From: Misgurnus anguillicaudatus | Lineage: Eukaryota > Chordata > Actinopteri > Cypriniformes > Cobitidae | NCBI RefSeq assembly: GCF_027580225.2 | Contig: NC_073358.2 | Span: forward strand, 48,260,001 to 48,324,000 | Reading direction: 5' to 3' | Length of the DNA: 64,000 bases | Shown: positions 10,187 to 21,570 of the stretch, in pieces | Numbering within the stretch: the first letter of the stretch is position 1 | How the letters are laid out: each line of letters begins with the position of its first letter | Translations under genes and position numbers: made by a program | Notes under the pieces: model-generated | Database searches by the model: none | Seen by the model: the letters and a program-made list of their open reading frames with translations, nothing else | Told to the model about the DNA's origin: nothing

Positions 10187-10673
10187 ATAAATACCTCAGG
10201 GAAACACTTTGTTACTTGTGGTTAATGGTCATGTTAATGGCTTACTTGTTGTTACGATGACGTATGTCACGTGATGTATCAACATGGCGGATGTAGTATG
10301 CCAGCAGTTGGCGGGTTTTGTCCGCGTTGAGCGTTTTGGGTGAAATGCTCAGCTCGTCAATGTCACTTCTCATTTGGCTGTCCAATAACAGTGGAGGAGG
10401 AGTGGGACAATATTACAACTAACCTGTGCAATTGTTCAACGACTGATAAACAAGCAGAAGTATTAGAGCAATAAAAGCACTCAGCTGAAAAAAACTGGCA
10501 AGCCCCTACAGTCGGTGTCCGCCTAGTTTTTTTTTTTAACGATTTGGTGTGTGTGCCCCCTAACCATATTTACATTATATAGACTGTACGTAACGGTCAA
10601 TGAGTAGGTACTTCATCTAATTCAGTAATTCAGCAAGGATTGTTTTAAACAGGTTTCCCATTGTTTGACTAAA
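10187..10673. other. No feature recognised
   Basis: Mixed sequence. CACGTGATG and ATGGCGGATGTAG at about 10268-10294 resemble fragments of diverged repeats but have no partner in this window. Confidence 0.35.
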
Positions 10674-11473
10674 CAGGGCCGGGTTTCCCAAAAGCATCGT
10701 AAGGCCAAGTAGATCGCAAAAACAACCGTACGAACCATCCCAGAATCACGGGCCGTTTACCAAAAGCCTCGTAGTAGCACTTGAAAATCACCGTAGATCC
10801 ACGAGTGCTCTGGAGTAATCGTTCATTCATAAGTGCATCGTAAGACAGCAGTGTTACAAGGTCACCTGCAGGACAACCAGCAAATTGCACTCCTGCAATA
10901 ACGATAATGTAATGATTTAAATGTAGGCTATATTTATTTATTGGGTTTTTCTTTGTTTATTTGTTTAAATAACTTTAATATAATATATTTAAAATTCAAA
11001 CGAGAAATAAAATTTAAATGACTAAATATAAATTAATAAATTAATAAAGAAGGAAAACGTATTTGGTACAATTTTGGTAAAAGTTGGTACTAGCAAATTG
11101 ATAAATGGTTCCTACCAATTGCTGCTATAATTCATCTAGGCTACAGTAAAAAAAATTTTTTTTTGAAGAAGAGTATGGCACCTGATAAAAGAAACCAAAT
11201 AAATATTTACGGTACAATGCAATAATCCCTAATAATAAATAAACATAGATAATAAAAACAAATAATAATAATCTAAACTATAAGATAAAATGCAGAAGGC
11301 ATTTTGCAGTGGGACGAGTCCTAACTAAATACGAAAAATAATATTTCATTATGAACAATTTTAAAACATTTAAAAGGTCATTGAACAATAATAAAAATAT
11401 TATAAAAAATATTAGTGCTAAAGATCGTTTTTGGACCCCTGGGGGTTAATCGTTATCGGGAAACCCAGCCCTG
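10674..11473. mobile_element. DNA transposon I, 800 bp, ends CAGGGCCGGGTTTCCC
   Basis: The left end CAGGGCCGGGTTTCCC and right end GGGAAACCCAGCCCTG form a 16-bp inverted repeat with one mismatch. The interior is AT-rich and non-coding in its right two thirds, with GTAGATCC/CATCGTAAG repeats at left. A second, inverted copy start occurs at 60477. No clear target duplication was seen, so the superfamily is not assigned. Confidence 0.75.
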
Positions 11474-12425
11474 ATCTCACCTCAGACCCATGGTAATTGT
11501 TAAGCCAGTGTTTCATAACAACACAACCAAAACGTCTACACTTTTTAAGGTGAATAAATCTATGGATGCATTACATGTTTTCTGCTGCTGCAAAAAAAAA
11601 ATTAAAATAGAAATGTGTCACCTTAAATTATTGCAGAAATATTTTAGTTTTGAAGAAAACAAAATGGCCTCGGCACAGAACGCAGCTGCAAGCTCCTCGT
11701 GTGTATTTTAGGAGAGAGAGGCTATCAGGGTCAGTGATTTCCCCGTGTTCCTGCCAAAAAACACTTTGAGTGGCGGCTAACATCAAACCGGCTGCTATAT
11801 TGAATCTTCCTCCAAACAACACGCACACGAGCACCACAGTATCAAGAGTGTTATTATTGAATTGGTATTGTGTAAACAAAAAAACAATTCCTGCTCTTGA
11901 GCTGTGCTGTTGACAGCAATATAAAGCAGGCCATTATCACAGAGATCAGCTCTAATTATTGTGTATGTGTAAACTTGAGTTTGCTCAGTGATGCAGAGTC
12001 TGTTGGGGACATGGCAGGACTATCAACAACCCAATGAAGGGAAACACCATCTTATTACACAAAGAATGACTCATTCAGAGGATAAGAAACAACGGATTGT
12101 CCATATCCCTATAGAACATAAACAAATCACAATCTTTTGACAGTTCGTATATATTTTACAAGGTGGTTAACACAACCACATTCGTACTTTTTAGTATGAT
12201 TTGCTTTCACTGCCGTTTTGTTTGGGTAAGGGGTGGGGTTTCATAATTTTTTGTTTCTAATAGAGTACCACAGGGATGACATATTTTTGTAAGCCAACCC
12301 AGGAGTTAGCAAGACACTGGTTCCCTAGACTTTTGTATTATCGCAAAAAAATAAGCTTTGTGTTTAACAAACGTTTATGACCAACAAGATAATCTCCACA
12401 GATAAACACAACTTTTATGACACAT
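11474..12425. other. No gene recognised
   Basis: Mostly single-copy sequence. At 12225-12240 a GGGTAAGGGGTGGGG string resembles the centre of some fish MITEs, without detectable ends. Confidence 0.4.
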
Positions 12426-12429
12426 TTCA

Positions 12430-13137
12430 AGGAATAGTCTACTCTTTTTCAATATTAAAATATGTTATTACCTTAACTAAGAATTGTTGATACATCCCTC
12501 TATCATCTGTGTGCGTGCACGTAAGCGCTGGAGCGCGCTGCGACGCTTCGATAGCATTTAGCTTAGCCCCATTCATTCAATGCTACCATTTAGAGATAAA
12601 GTTAGAAGTGACCAAACACATCAACGTTTTTCCTATTTAAGACGAGTAGTTATACGAGCAAGTTTGGTGGTACAAAATAAAACGTAGCGCTTTTCTAAGC
12701 GGATTTAAAAGAGAAACTATATTTTATGGCGTAATAGCACTTTTGGGCGCAGTAACACCCTCCCTCTCCCATTATGAGAGTGAGAAGGGGAGCGGACTTT
12801 TCAGGCGAGTCGAAGTACTCCCAAAAGTGCTATTACGCCATAAAATATAGTTCCTCTTTTAAATCCGCTTAGAAAAGCGCTACGTTTTATTTGGTACCAC
12901 CAAACTTGCACGTATAACTACTCGTCTTAAATAGGAAAAACGTTGATGTGTTTGGTCACTTCTAACTTTATCTCTAAATTGTAGCATTGAATGAATGGGG
13001 CTAAGCTAAATTCTATCGAAGCGTCGCAGCGCGCTCCAGCGCTTACGTGCACACACACAGATGATAGAGGGATGTATCAACAATTCTTAGTTAAGGTAAT
13101 AACATGTTTTAATATTGAAAATGAGTAGACTGTTCCT
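12430..13137. mobile_element. Large palindromic TTAA-target MITE (708 bp)
   Basis: The arms of about 310 bp are almost exact reverse complements, from AGGAATAGTCTACTC at the left to GAGTAGACTGTTCCT at the right. They are separated by about 80 bp (12745-12825) of CCCTCCCTCTCCC-containing loop. TTAA follows the right end (13138-13141), and the left flank is TTCA, one substitution away. High arm identity points to recent activity or gene conversion. No protein is encoded. Confidence 0.92.
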
Positions 13138-13141
13138 TTAA

Positions 13142-13500
13142 GGGGCTGTTCACGTCGCACCTAAAAACGCGTGGAAAAACGGCAGGAGCGTCAGTTCTTG
13201 TCAAATGACCTGTGGTGCGCTTGCGACATTCTGAAAAGTTGAAATGTTTTTAACTCGATGCGGCCTGAAAAAAACGAGCGCGATGTGGTGCAGGCACGCC
13301 TGGAAAAACTAACTGCGAATGTTGCTTCTATTATTAGCGCGCATACCACACACCTACATTTGAAACAACGAACTGGTGACGACAGTGAGAGTGATGATGC
13401 AACAATATTGGTTCCAAAAAAGGTAAGCAAAAACCTCTGTATTCCTGCCACATGTACCCCATCAGAAAGGGCCCTTTTAAAGACAAGTTAAAGCTTTAAA
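13142..13500 (+). mobile_element. hAT-derived repeat E, copy 1
   Basis: GGCTGTTCACGTCGCACC and TTTTTAACTCGATGCGG match 42487-42657 in the same orientation. Beyond the shared 170 bp it continues into a transposase-like remnant (13258-13491). The right end is not defined. Confidence 0.6.
13258..13491 (+). pseudogene. hAT transposase C-terminal (dimerisation domain) remnant
   Basis: A 77-residue frame ends in KNLCIPATCTPSERALL (codons from 13429), preceded by an acidic DDSESDDAT stretch. The segment matches the characteristic hAT-C signature with consensus K-Y-L-x-I-P-A-T-S-x-P-S-E-R-x-F. Only this part of the domain remains, the usual continuation after SER is replaced by ALLKTS, and the frame stops at 13491. 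It is a decayed piece of an autonomous copy within repeat E and not a host gene. The upstream part of the frame is not clearly transposase. Confidence 0.7.
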
Positions 13501-13756
13501 AAGACTGGGTGTATTACTAGCGTGTTTTATGTCGTAGAATAAAACGTGAAAATATCTTGGGCTTTAGTTTAAACAAAACCTCATTCAAAAAAAACATAGA
13601 CTTCAGGACGATGGAACCAGAAGTGATAAAAAGCTCACTTCCGAGATTTGCCCCCAAAAAATCCTTATCCCTGCGGCACTCTATAATTGTATGTTCTGTA
13701 TGACTTACATTGTATGAATTCATACTATACTAATTAGCTAACTTGCAAAATACGTA
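13501..13756. other. No clear feature
   Basis: 13700-13756 includes TGAATTCATAC and AAAATACGTACAAG, reminiscent of repeat G (45243, 61795, 63140), too decayed to delimit. Confidence 0.35.
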
Positions 13757-14075
13757 CAAGTTATCTTGTCAATTAAGAGAAAATGTTTTCCTGCCAATGA
13801 TGCTTCCCTGACACGTTTTTATGGTAACCTATAATTCCACTATTATCAACTAGATGGCGCTCTTACCCAATTAAAAAAAAAGAAACTGAAGCATCAACTT
13901 ATTCAACAACATTGTAAATGCAGTGTATGTTTTGATCATCGTTCTGAATCTGATCTCTTACAAAAGTCCTTTACAAAAAAGCAATTATTTCAGCTTTTTG
14001 CTCCAAATTTTGTATTTTTGAAGAAATATTTGAGAGGTGATTAAAAGAGAACCAATGACATTGTTTTTGTACTGA
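13757..14075 (+). mobile_element. DNA transposon C, partial copy
   Basis: From CAAGTTATCTTGTCAATTAA to GAGAACCAATGAC it aligns with 19220-19500 of the complete copy, including TGAAGCATCAACT and ACAAAAGTCCTTTAC. The terminal AACTCTTTCCC and the distal third are missing. Element D begins directly after it. Confidence 0.75.
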
Positions 14076-14096
14076 TTGTAATAATTGAAAATGTGC

Positions 14097-14596
14097 CAAT
14101 GGAAGCACAGCATTTTCGCACAAACTCTCATATAATCGCAAAAAAGTTTTTACCCTCGGGTGTGGTGGTTTTTCAAGCAATTTGAACTAGGAATATTTTC
14201 AAATTTCAATGGAAGCAGTTCATCTGCATTTACAGGGCACCGTACATGCGTAAAAGTCACATGATCATTCTTTAAATATGACACGATATTTTTGATTGGA
14301 GGACAAGATAGAGGAAGTGTGGTCAACTCCATGCGGCGTCACAAGTACCGACAAGCGCATGACATCGGGAGTCGACTGCTCTGTATGCTTTCGAGTTGCT
14401 TTTGCGATATTTTGATGTCATACGCATGCCAGTCTGCACGGCACAGTATGAGGCCGAACACACCCGGATTGGAATGACTTATTGCGAGAGAACAAAATTA
14501 CCTTTTAGTCGTGATTTCGCAAACATTTTTTGTCGACATTTAGAAAATAAAGCTAAAGTGTTTGCGCAAATCGGTAATGGAAACGCAATGTCTCAC
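14097..14596 (+). repeat. Interspersed repeat D, copy 1
   Basis: 14300-14596 is the inverted counterpart of 18890-19190: GAGTCGACTGCTCTGT and the CATGACATCGGG region match as reverse complements. Both ends carry AATGGAAGC / AATGGAAACGC strings in direct order, so it is not a simple inverted-repeat element. It encodes nothing recognisable. Confidence 0.65.
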
Positions 14597-15356
14597 AAAG
14601 TCTGCAACCACAGAAACATTTCTTATCATATTCCTCCAAAATCTAATAATCTGTACTGTACTGTACAGTAATTGAGATATCTATAAGATCTCCGAGCTGA
14701 GAAACAGAAACCATTAGGCATTTCCTGTGGGTTTGTCTTTGACACATTACAGTACAGTATATGACTATATAGCTGCCAGGATGTAGGAAACCACCAGAAC
14801 ACTGAAAATATAAGCTGACCATATGCATTGTGGGCTTCAAACTGTCCAATCTATATGTGGCTGATGTCATGTTATGCAACATTGGTGAATTCAGATTTGC
14901 ACTTTCAATATTAAATTATTTCAGCGCGTACAGCATGACAACTAATGCAGAATGCAGGCGTAGTGAGAGATATTCTCTCTCTTTCTCGAGGAAAGCTCTG
15001 GAGAACGGTACAACCTCATCAGATTCCTCTAAATGAACTGAATCCACAGCGATAAGTTCATTTACCAAACTCATTTCACATACGGCTGCATCAGGCAAGC
15101 TGTTTGTTCAACTGACTGACCAAACTGCATCAATTGAGTGACCTTTTACTAAAAGACTTTCATGATACTTGCAATAGACCGGTAACATGGAATGTCTTGC
15201 ATTTGAACAAATGTAGATTTAGTTGAATTCACCATTATTCTTTGTAAAATAAGCCATGAATGGTGTTACTGACTGCTACAGCTGTTGGCTTATGAATGTT
15301 TTGACTACTAAAATGCTTTAAGTCTTAGCATGCAGTGAAACTAACTTACAGATTTT
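14597..15356. other. No gene recognised
   Basis: Contains a small self-complementary CTGTACTGTACTGTACAG at about 14652, and otherwise unremarkable sequence. Confidence 0.4.
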
Positions 15357-16508
15357 GGGCCCTATAGATTTTGAAGCATAAGCGCATTGTCTAAAGTGCA
15401 CATAGCCCAGTCTTGTCCAAATCCACTTTTGCTAACTTAACAATGGGAAAAATTGTTTGTGCGCCAAGCACATAGTCCAAAACAGTGGTTCTCATTCTCA
15501 TAATGAATAATGGGTATGTTTTCAGCGTAATGTGCAATAAACCAATAAGACTCTCAACTCTTATCCCCTTTAAAAGCCAGTTGTGCCATGCCAAATCCCT
15601 ATTTAGATAGTGGAATTTGTAAACTGAAAAACTAAGGAAGGAAGACGACCACCAGTTTAAGATTGATGTAAAAAAATTGCTTTGTTTTTGTTTGTATTGA
15701 AATTGTTATTTTTGTGTATTAAAACCTTTAAAAGTCGTTTTCTTTCAGTCATGGCAGTAAAATTAGCAGGCTTTTAATTGCTGTAATTGTATGGACAGCC
15801 TACATGATCTTAAAGAAAATGTACAAATATGCAAAAAAAAAAAAGGGGGGGTTGTAAAAATACTTTATTTGTAACAAATAGGAGATAAAAATTTTACAAA
15901 CGTGTGAAGATGTTTCAGCACTCGGACAGCGCCGTGAAAGTTTTGAAAAGCAATGCTTTTCATCTCTTATCCAGAGGTACAAATTCATCATATACAATAA
16001 ATCCGTGGGGTAGCATTAAAAAAAACATTTAAAAATAGATGCAATATTTGCATTTGATCAAAGCAAAACATTTAATTACTTAGCCTTTACTCAGCTCTTT
16101 ACGCCTTCTAACGTCTCATAATCGGTCCTCATTTATGTCCAAAAGACTGAAAATAATTTTTCATATTTAAAAACGTTTGTGTGCTGCTGCGTATCCATGT
16201 GTGTGATAAGCAAGCGTGCGCTGTTGTCCCATCTATAGACGCAAATTACTAACGCACTCATTAAATTTCAAAAACAATATTGACTTTATACCAGTTTTAG
16301 TTGGTCAATGGCGTAGTCTATTTAGTTGCCTCAAAATAGCAACGCGCCAACAATGCGCCCAAACACACCTCCTTTTTTAGACCAGAATGCCCATGGGCGC
16401 AAAATTGGCTGCAATTGCATTTAAACAACATGGCGCTAAACGTGAAAATGATAATCGCGCCGGGCTGAAACTAGCAAAAACACTTGCGTCGCGGGAGTAT
16501 GATAGGCC
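15357..16508. mobile_element. Harbinger-type non-autonomous transposon J (~1.15 kb)
   Basis: It begins GGGCCCTATAGATTTTG with AAGCGCATTGTCTAAAG and ends CACTTGCGTCGCGGGAGTATGATAGGCC. The right-hand GCGCC/ACGCAAGTG richness and the GGGCCCTAT end fit a family very common in zebrafish and relatives, here remembered and not searched. The interior has many short direct motifs (AACGCGCCAACAATGCGCCC) but no intact transposase. Confidence 0.6.
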
Positions 16509-16533
16509 TAAAGTGTTACAAAAATGCATGGGT

Positions 16534-16549
16534 TAATAATAATAATAAT
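16534..16549. repeat. (TAA)n microsatellite
   Basis: Short run of AAT/TAA units following the Harbinger-type element. Confidence 0.8.
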
Positions 16550-16623
16550 TCATTATATTTATATACTGCTTTTCTGCTGTAGCACTCAAAGCGACCATCA
16601 TATGAAAAGGGGATCCTATCTAA

Positions 16624-16895
16624 TGGGGCATACACACCAAACGCGAGTTCAACGATTTGCGTGAGTAGATTACATACAAAGTCAATGCAAAGACGCGATC
16701 AGATGCATCATTGCGTGGGGCGATGCCAATGATGCGATACAGGCGACACGTTTGCTGCAAAAACATGCGCTATTAGCCTCAACCGCGTCTTCGCCCAAGT
16801 TGAAAATATTCAACTTGAGCAAAAAATTCGCATGACCGAAGTTAAATCGTGCGAGTAATTTAGAGCGATACTCCGCGCTTGGTGTGTACGTAGCA
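16624..16895. mobile_element. Harbinger-like MITE F, copy 1 (272 bp)
   Basis: The ends ACACACCAAACGCGAG and GCTTGGTGTGTACGTAGCA are inverted. A TAA precedes the element (16621-16623). It aligns in the same orientation with 63350-63632, sharing GTAGATTACATACAAAGTCA and AAAAATTCGCATGAC. The TAA target duplication is intact at the second copy, which supports the boundaries here. Confidence 0.8.
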
Positions 16896-18349
16896 ATTTC
16901 GCAATCTACGTGTTTTTTTCCCACTTACACATTCGTGGGTAATATCTGATCTGTGCCAAAATCTAAATTGTGTCACTTTAAACATGGAGTGTAAATGCGG
17001 CATTAGACTTGAGTCTCGTGACTGCACTGTAGAAAGTAAAAAATTGGTAATGTAATTTTTTTCACTTTAAGTAAAACAGTTGAAAATGTTTAAATATTTA
17101 GGTGTTATCATTTTTTGTGTTGATCCAACTTTTTACAGTGTAATCATAACACGCAAGAACCAATGATCATCTTGCGTACCAACATAAAGCCAACGTGCCA
17201 TTTTTAACTAGATGTGTTTACATTCAAACACAACATATCCATAGCTAAATACGCTTAAAATACAAACCCCTTTTTTCACACACGTATCGTTTCACTATGA
17301 GGTAGACACAAGGATTAGTTTGAGTTTATCTCGGACAACCACCTCTTTCTCCCATTCAAAACAAACACATAACACTTTAATCGAACAAGAGAGCCCACTT
17401 TTCTCTTTCAAGCTGCTGTCGTGTTCCCGGGCAAAGATTAATTAACGGTTATTCAACCTTTCTTCTCTCATAATACTTCCCAAATATGAATACTATGGCT
17501 AGCGACCATTTTTAGTGAACACGTGGCCATGGTAATGAAACATTTATCCTTTAATCTGGAAAGGAGAGGCTTCTGTGAGTAGCTGAATAGAGTTCGTGAT
17601 AGATGGGCTGGTAAATAGTTAATTAGGCGGGGCACAGGACGCCCTTAAATTAGGTGCACGACTGGAGCTTTTTGTCTGGACTATAAGTCACTGTCGGCCT
17701 TCTTCTCGATACCGTCTTAGTTTTTCCTCTTTGCACGTCTTTGTTTGGCCCTCTCCACCTCCACACTCCGGCTTTATCTCTCTGTTATCACTCAGACAGC
17801 CATGATTTCTTAGACCTTTACACTACAGATCCATTAGTGGCAATCTTTTAGCATCATCTCTTAGAAATCAGCACAATTAGACTGCGAGAGCCACGCAGCC
17901 CTGGATTCAAGCGCTGACAGAAGTCCTATACCATATAGATTTCTTCTTCTGCTTTGAATCATGGCTTTTAGAGAAAGCCACAATGTTTGTACTTTCTGTT
18001 ATGCAGGTCAGAATGAAATTTATTTAGGCAATAACACGTTCGATAATCGGTCGGTGGAAAACAAACATGATCTGGGTTTTTAAATGGGTCATTTGATGTG
18101 ATTTCTTGTTTTCTTTTGTATTTGGAGTGTTAAACGCAGTTTTTGCAAAAGTTGCAAAGTGATATTTTTTTCTAAAAGTGAATCCACGCCTTCCCTAAAT
18201 GTAACACTGCTTAAATGTATATGCAAAGAAAGAATACTTTAAGCATACTTCTCGCTTTTATTGTTTTTTTTTAATTGTTTTATTGTATTCTTACTTTTAT
18301 TGTTGTTGTTGTGGACATGCTGTGCTTTAGAAGATGATGTTCCAAATAT
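16896..18349. other. Single-copy stretch with possible conserved element (17400-17960)
   Basis: No repeat partner exists in the window. 17430-17640 contains GATTAATTAACGG and GTTAATTAGGCGG (homeodomain-type core sites) in sequence with few A/T runs. Composition and motifs fit a vertebrate conserved non-coding element, but this is inference without comparison. Confidence 0.3.
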
Positions 18350-18556
18350 GGTAAGTGGATAGATAGCTGGCCAATCAGAGCACACCGTGCTTCTCAGAAC
18401 AATGAGCTTTGTGAAAATCGGCACGTTTCAAAAAATTAAGGCATAACAGAGCAACAATAATGTACGCTAAGTAGAAAATGAACCCTAAACTGCATTAAAC
18501 ACATTGCATTTCAGTAAATACACAAAATGTTTTTAAGCATCATATGACCACTTTAA
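18350..18556. repeat. Fragment of an interspersed repeat
   Basis: GATAGCTGGCCAATCAGAGC and AATGAGCTTTGTGAAAATCG resemble a common fish repeat. The GCTGGCCAATCAG string also occurs in element B (6650 and 31160 in inverted form). It is followed by TGACCACTTTAA at 18545-18556, a possible TTAA boundary. Ends are uncertain. Confidence 0.4.
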
Positions 18557-18884
18557 GAAGTTCTGGTTAGTTTTACAATCATTTGTAGTTGTATAAGACA
18601 TTACAAACTATCTACTTAATACTTTAGTTGTTTCTTCTACACAGTAATGAAACTAATACTTCAATGAAACTGGGATATACAAACTGTCAAGACCACTATT
18701 GTGTCTCCCGAGCTATAAACAAACAACGTATGAGCATTAAACATTTGCTCAGGGATCATAATTAGTGACTTAATGAATATAATACAAAGAAACTATTAAC
18801 ATGGACCTCAAGGCTCCAATGGAGGTAAAGGTATAGTCAAATCTATTATTGTTTTACATAAGACTAAAGATTAGCACAAAACTT

Positions 18885-19200
18885 TAGCGTTATTTTCTAA
18901 ATGTCGGAAAAAAACTATTGTGTAATGACAAAGTTTCCATTAACCGATTTTATGCGACTAAAACATAATTTTATTGTCTCACGATAAGTTATTTCGAAAA
19001 CCATGACGTTGGGTCTGTTTGACTTCATACATATTGATGACGTCAAAATACAGTGAGAACAACTCGAAAGCACACAGAGCAGTCGACTCCCGAATCTCTC
19101 TTGCGGTATTTTGCCGTCATGCGCTTGTCGGCTCTTGTGATGCCACATGAAGTCGACCACACCTCTTTTATCTTTTTCTCAAATCAAACATACCGCATCA
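18885..19200 (-). repeat. Interspersed repeat D, copy 2 (inverted)
   Basis: Reverse complement of 14300-14596, with shared GCAGTCGACTCCCGA and CAACTCGAAAGCACAC. It abuts element C at 19206, as copy 1 also does. Confidence 0.7.
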
Positions 19201-19205
19201 TATTT

Positions 19206-19652
19206 AACTCTTTTCCCACCATTGACAAGTTATTGTCAATTAAGAGAAAACGTTTCTCTTCCAATGATGCTTCCTTGCTGAGTTTTTACTGTAATCTATA
19301 ATTCCGCTAGTATCCATTAGGTGGTGCTCTTACCGTACTTATAAAAACTGAAGCATCAACTAATTCAGACATAGAAAACTCTGTGCTTTTGATTTGTCTT
19401 TCTGATCTCTAACAAAAGTCCTTTACGAAAATCTAATTATTTTTTATTTTTAAAGAAACTTACCCATATTTGAGAGGCAATAAAAAGAGAACAAATGACG
19501 ATAGGATGAAATAGTTTTTTTTTTGTACGTTTGTTTGAAAGCAGAGGATCTGTTCTTTCATTTGATATATTTGTATGTTTATTTATTGAAAAAAATTCTG
19601 GAAGGCATTTTGTGAAAATCACATTAAAAAAAGGCTGGCAGGAGAAAGAGTT
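19206..19652 (+). mobile_element. DNA transposon C, complete copy (447 bp)
   Basis: It starts AACTCTTTTCCCACCATTG and ends GGCTGGCAGGAGAAAGAGTT, which are imperfect inverted repeats. Internal GAAAGCAGAGGATCTG matches 8-kb copy 1 in reverse, and the left half matches 13757-14075. No transposase was seen. Confidence 0.75.
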
Positions 19653-20574
19653 TTCAATTTGAACAACACTTTGGACAAAAAGTGCGTTTGCTTATCTCTC
19701 TTTTAGCTTATTTTTCTTTCTTCAGGGAAAGTGTATCTGTGTTTAGGGAGGAACAAAAAGTCCTCCAAAAGGTTCTTTGGAGAAAACAGGTCTTTTAAAC
19801 AGAATTATTCGGGAACAACAACAAAACACTGACATCCCATTTACGCGGCTGCTTATTAAAATTTCAGAAGTGCGAGGATTGCTCCTCTTAGACGTTTTTC
19901 TCCGCTGAGAAAAGAAAAATCAATGAGCGAGAATAGAAAAAAGAAACACAGACGGATAGACAGACATTTGGCTAGAGAAAGAAACAAAGGCACAAAGTGA
20001 ATGGTTGATATACCCACAGGAGCAACCCTATAATGCAATGAAAAGGCAAAGCTTGTAAAGTGTAAAGCATGCTCTGAAAAGTGAAAAATAGCTTATATTT
20101 CATCATAAGCCTGGTTTGAAATGAGAAATGTGTCTGCATTAAGAGTCTGGCCTGCACGGAAAGAGATATTTAGATTGTCATCCGTCTGCTTGGAGACGAC
20201 TAAAAGTTGGTAGATGAGAAGGCCAAAACCGACAGTGAGCGAAAGTAAATGACTTTCTTACAGCATCAAACACATGATTACACGATAACGACCTTACCAG
20301 AACAAATGGCGTCTTTGTTATGGGTGATTTTTTATGTGCTGTACACAGTGTGAATGGGGTTTATGGGGGAATGAATACGATGCACTCGATGCAGATGTTG
20401 TGATGCATGATAATGGAGTTTTCTGGGCCGTTCCACTGTAGATTTATTAGGCTGGAGCGAAAATCAAACACTACGTTTCAAACAACTTTTTAACAATTGT
20501 ATGGCAATAGAGAGGTTTATTATATAATGCTTATATGATTATAAAAGCATAAGCAAATATTGCCCATGCAGAAT
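19653..20574. other. No gene recognised
   Basis: Mostly single-copy sequence. The short reverse-strand frames with many Phe/Leu are A/G-run artefacts. Confidence 0.45.
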
Positions 20575-20615
20575 TGCTGGGGTGTTGCAGGCGGTTGCTA
20601 GGGTGTTGCCATACA

Positions 20616-21259
20616 CAGTGTTCCCACATCTTAGTTAACTTCAAATTCAAGGACCTTTCAAGGACTTTCCAGGTCCAATACCCTCAATACCTTTTAAGAT
20701 ACATTATTACAGTTCCCTTTCAAGGGAACTCGCACTGCATCACTGCGGTGACACTTTGTGGACGCCCCCAGGGGTAAGTGCGTCTGAATGTACATATCAA
20801 ATTCAACCAATGGTGAGGCTTAACGGCAAAGACAGGGTTATACGGGAGCCAGGAAGTATATCGCTATCTGAAATATTGACAAAGACGGCGTCACAGGGAC
20901 GCAGGAGGTATGGCAAGGGAGACGCAGCGTCTCGTTCCCTTCTCAGGGAACAACAGTTACATACGTAACCCGAGACGTTTTCATGTGGCGAACACAACTA
21001 TGCAAAAAAGCATGTTGGTGTGAATCAACATTTGCATACAGAAGATATAAGCAAACCGTTTAGCATGTGTGCTTAAAAAGTCTAGAATTTTTATGAAATT
21101 ATCCTACACTACACAGGGAATATTTTTTCCCAGAAAACTTTTGCATAAAATAGATTTAGCACTTTCAATGACCTGTATCTATGTATGTATATTTTCAAAA
21201 ACTTCCCAGGGCCTTGAATTTTTCCCCCAGATTTACAAACTTTCAAGGATTTCAATTGT
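20616..21259. mobile_element. hAT-type element K, copy 1 (diverged right end)
   Basis: CAGTGTTCCCACATCTTAG, then AAATTCAAGGACC and TTTCAAGGACTTTCCAGGTC, are shared with 52336 and 58911. The right end shows CTTTCAAGGATTTCAA but lacks the GTGGGAACCCTG terminus. It carries the nested hairpin element (20707-20969), as do the other two copies. Confidence 0.8.
20707..20969 (+). repeat. Nested element inside K, copy 1
   Basis: It opens with an 18-bp near-palindrome, GTTCCCTTTCAAGGGAAC, and closes with TTCTCAGGGAACAACAG and GTTACATACGTAAC. Internally it has GACGCAGCGTCTCG. The identical arrangement occurs at 52481-52744 and 59055-59310. Frames within it are conserved only as repeat sequence, not as a gene. 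Confidence 0.8.
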
Positions 21260-21430
21260 CTCATCCTCTATCCTGTTGGGAAAAATACTGATATATTACC
21301 AAAACTTAATAGCAGTTGCTAAGGTATACTGTGTGGTTGCTATGGTGTTTTGCTTTATATCTAGGTGTTTGCTTGGGTGTTTGAATGGTGGCCCAAGAGT
21401 CTAATATTTTATCCCTAGTGTTCTATAGCT

Positions 21431-21570
21431 GTAATTTAGCTGGTCGAGCATTGCATTAGCAGTGCAATAGGTTGTGGGTTCGATTCCCGGTGAACACACG
21501 TCCTGAAAACAACGCATAGCTTGAATGCACTTTGGATCAAAGCATCCGCCAAATATGTAAATACATTTTT
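21431..21570 (+). repeat. tRNA-derived SINE
   Basis: The A-box-like TTAGCTGGTCGAGCA and B-box GGGTTCGATTCC are correctly spaced (about 38 bp). They are followed by GAACACACGTCC and the tail TTTGGATCAAAGCATCCGCC. It is derived from a tRNA but is not a functional tRNA gene. Confidence 0.85.

Larger units (their letters stand above)
9481..10194. repeat. Target duplication GTAAATAC / ATAAATAC
   Basis: GTAAATAC at 9481-9488 and ATAAATAC at 10187-10194 match at seven of eight positions and border the hAT element exactly. Confidence 0.8.
20575..21395. repeat. GGTTGCTAGGGTGTT minisatellite, split by element K
   Basis: Units such as GGTTGCTAGGGTGTTGC (20593-20609) and degenerate ones (GTTGCTAAGGTATACTGTG, GGTTGCTATGGTGTTTTGC, about 21313-21352) lie on both sides of element K. 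This suggests K landed inside a short tandem array. Confidence 0.65.

Noticed and set aside
20756..20968. Frame conserved at three places (20756, 52553, 59033)
   Set aside because: Identity reflects shared descent of the element nested in K. The frames differ in start and end and show no recognisable domain.
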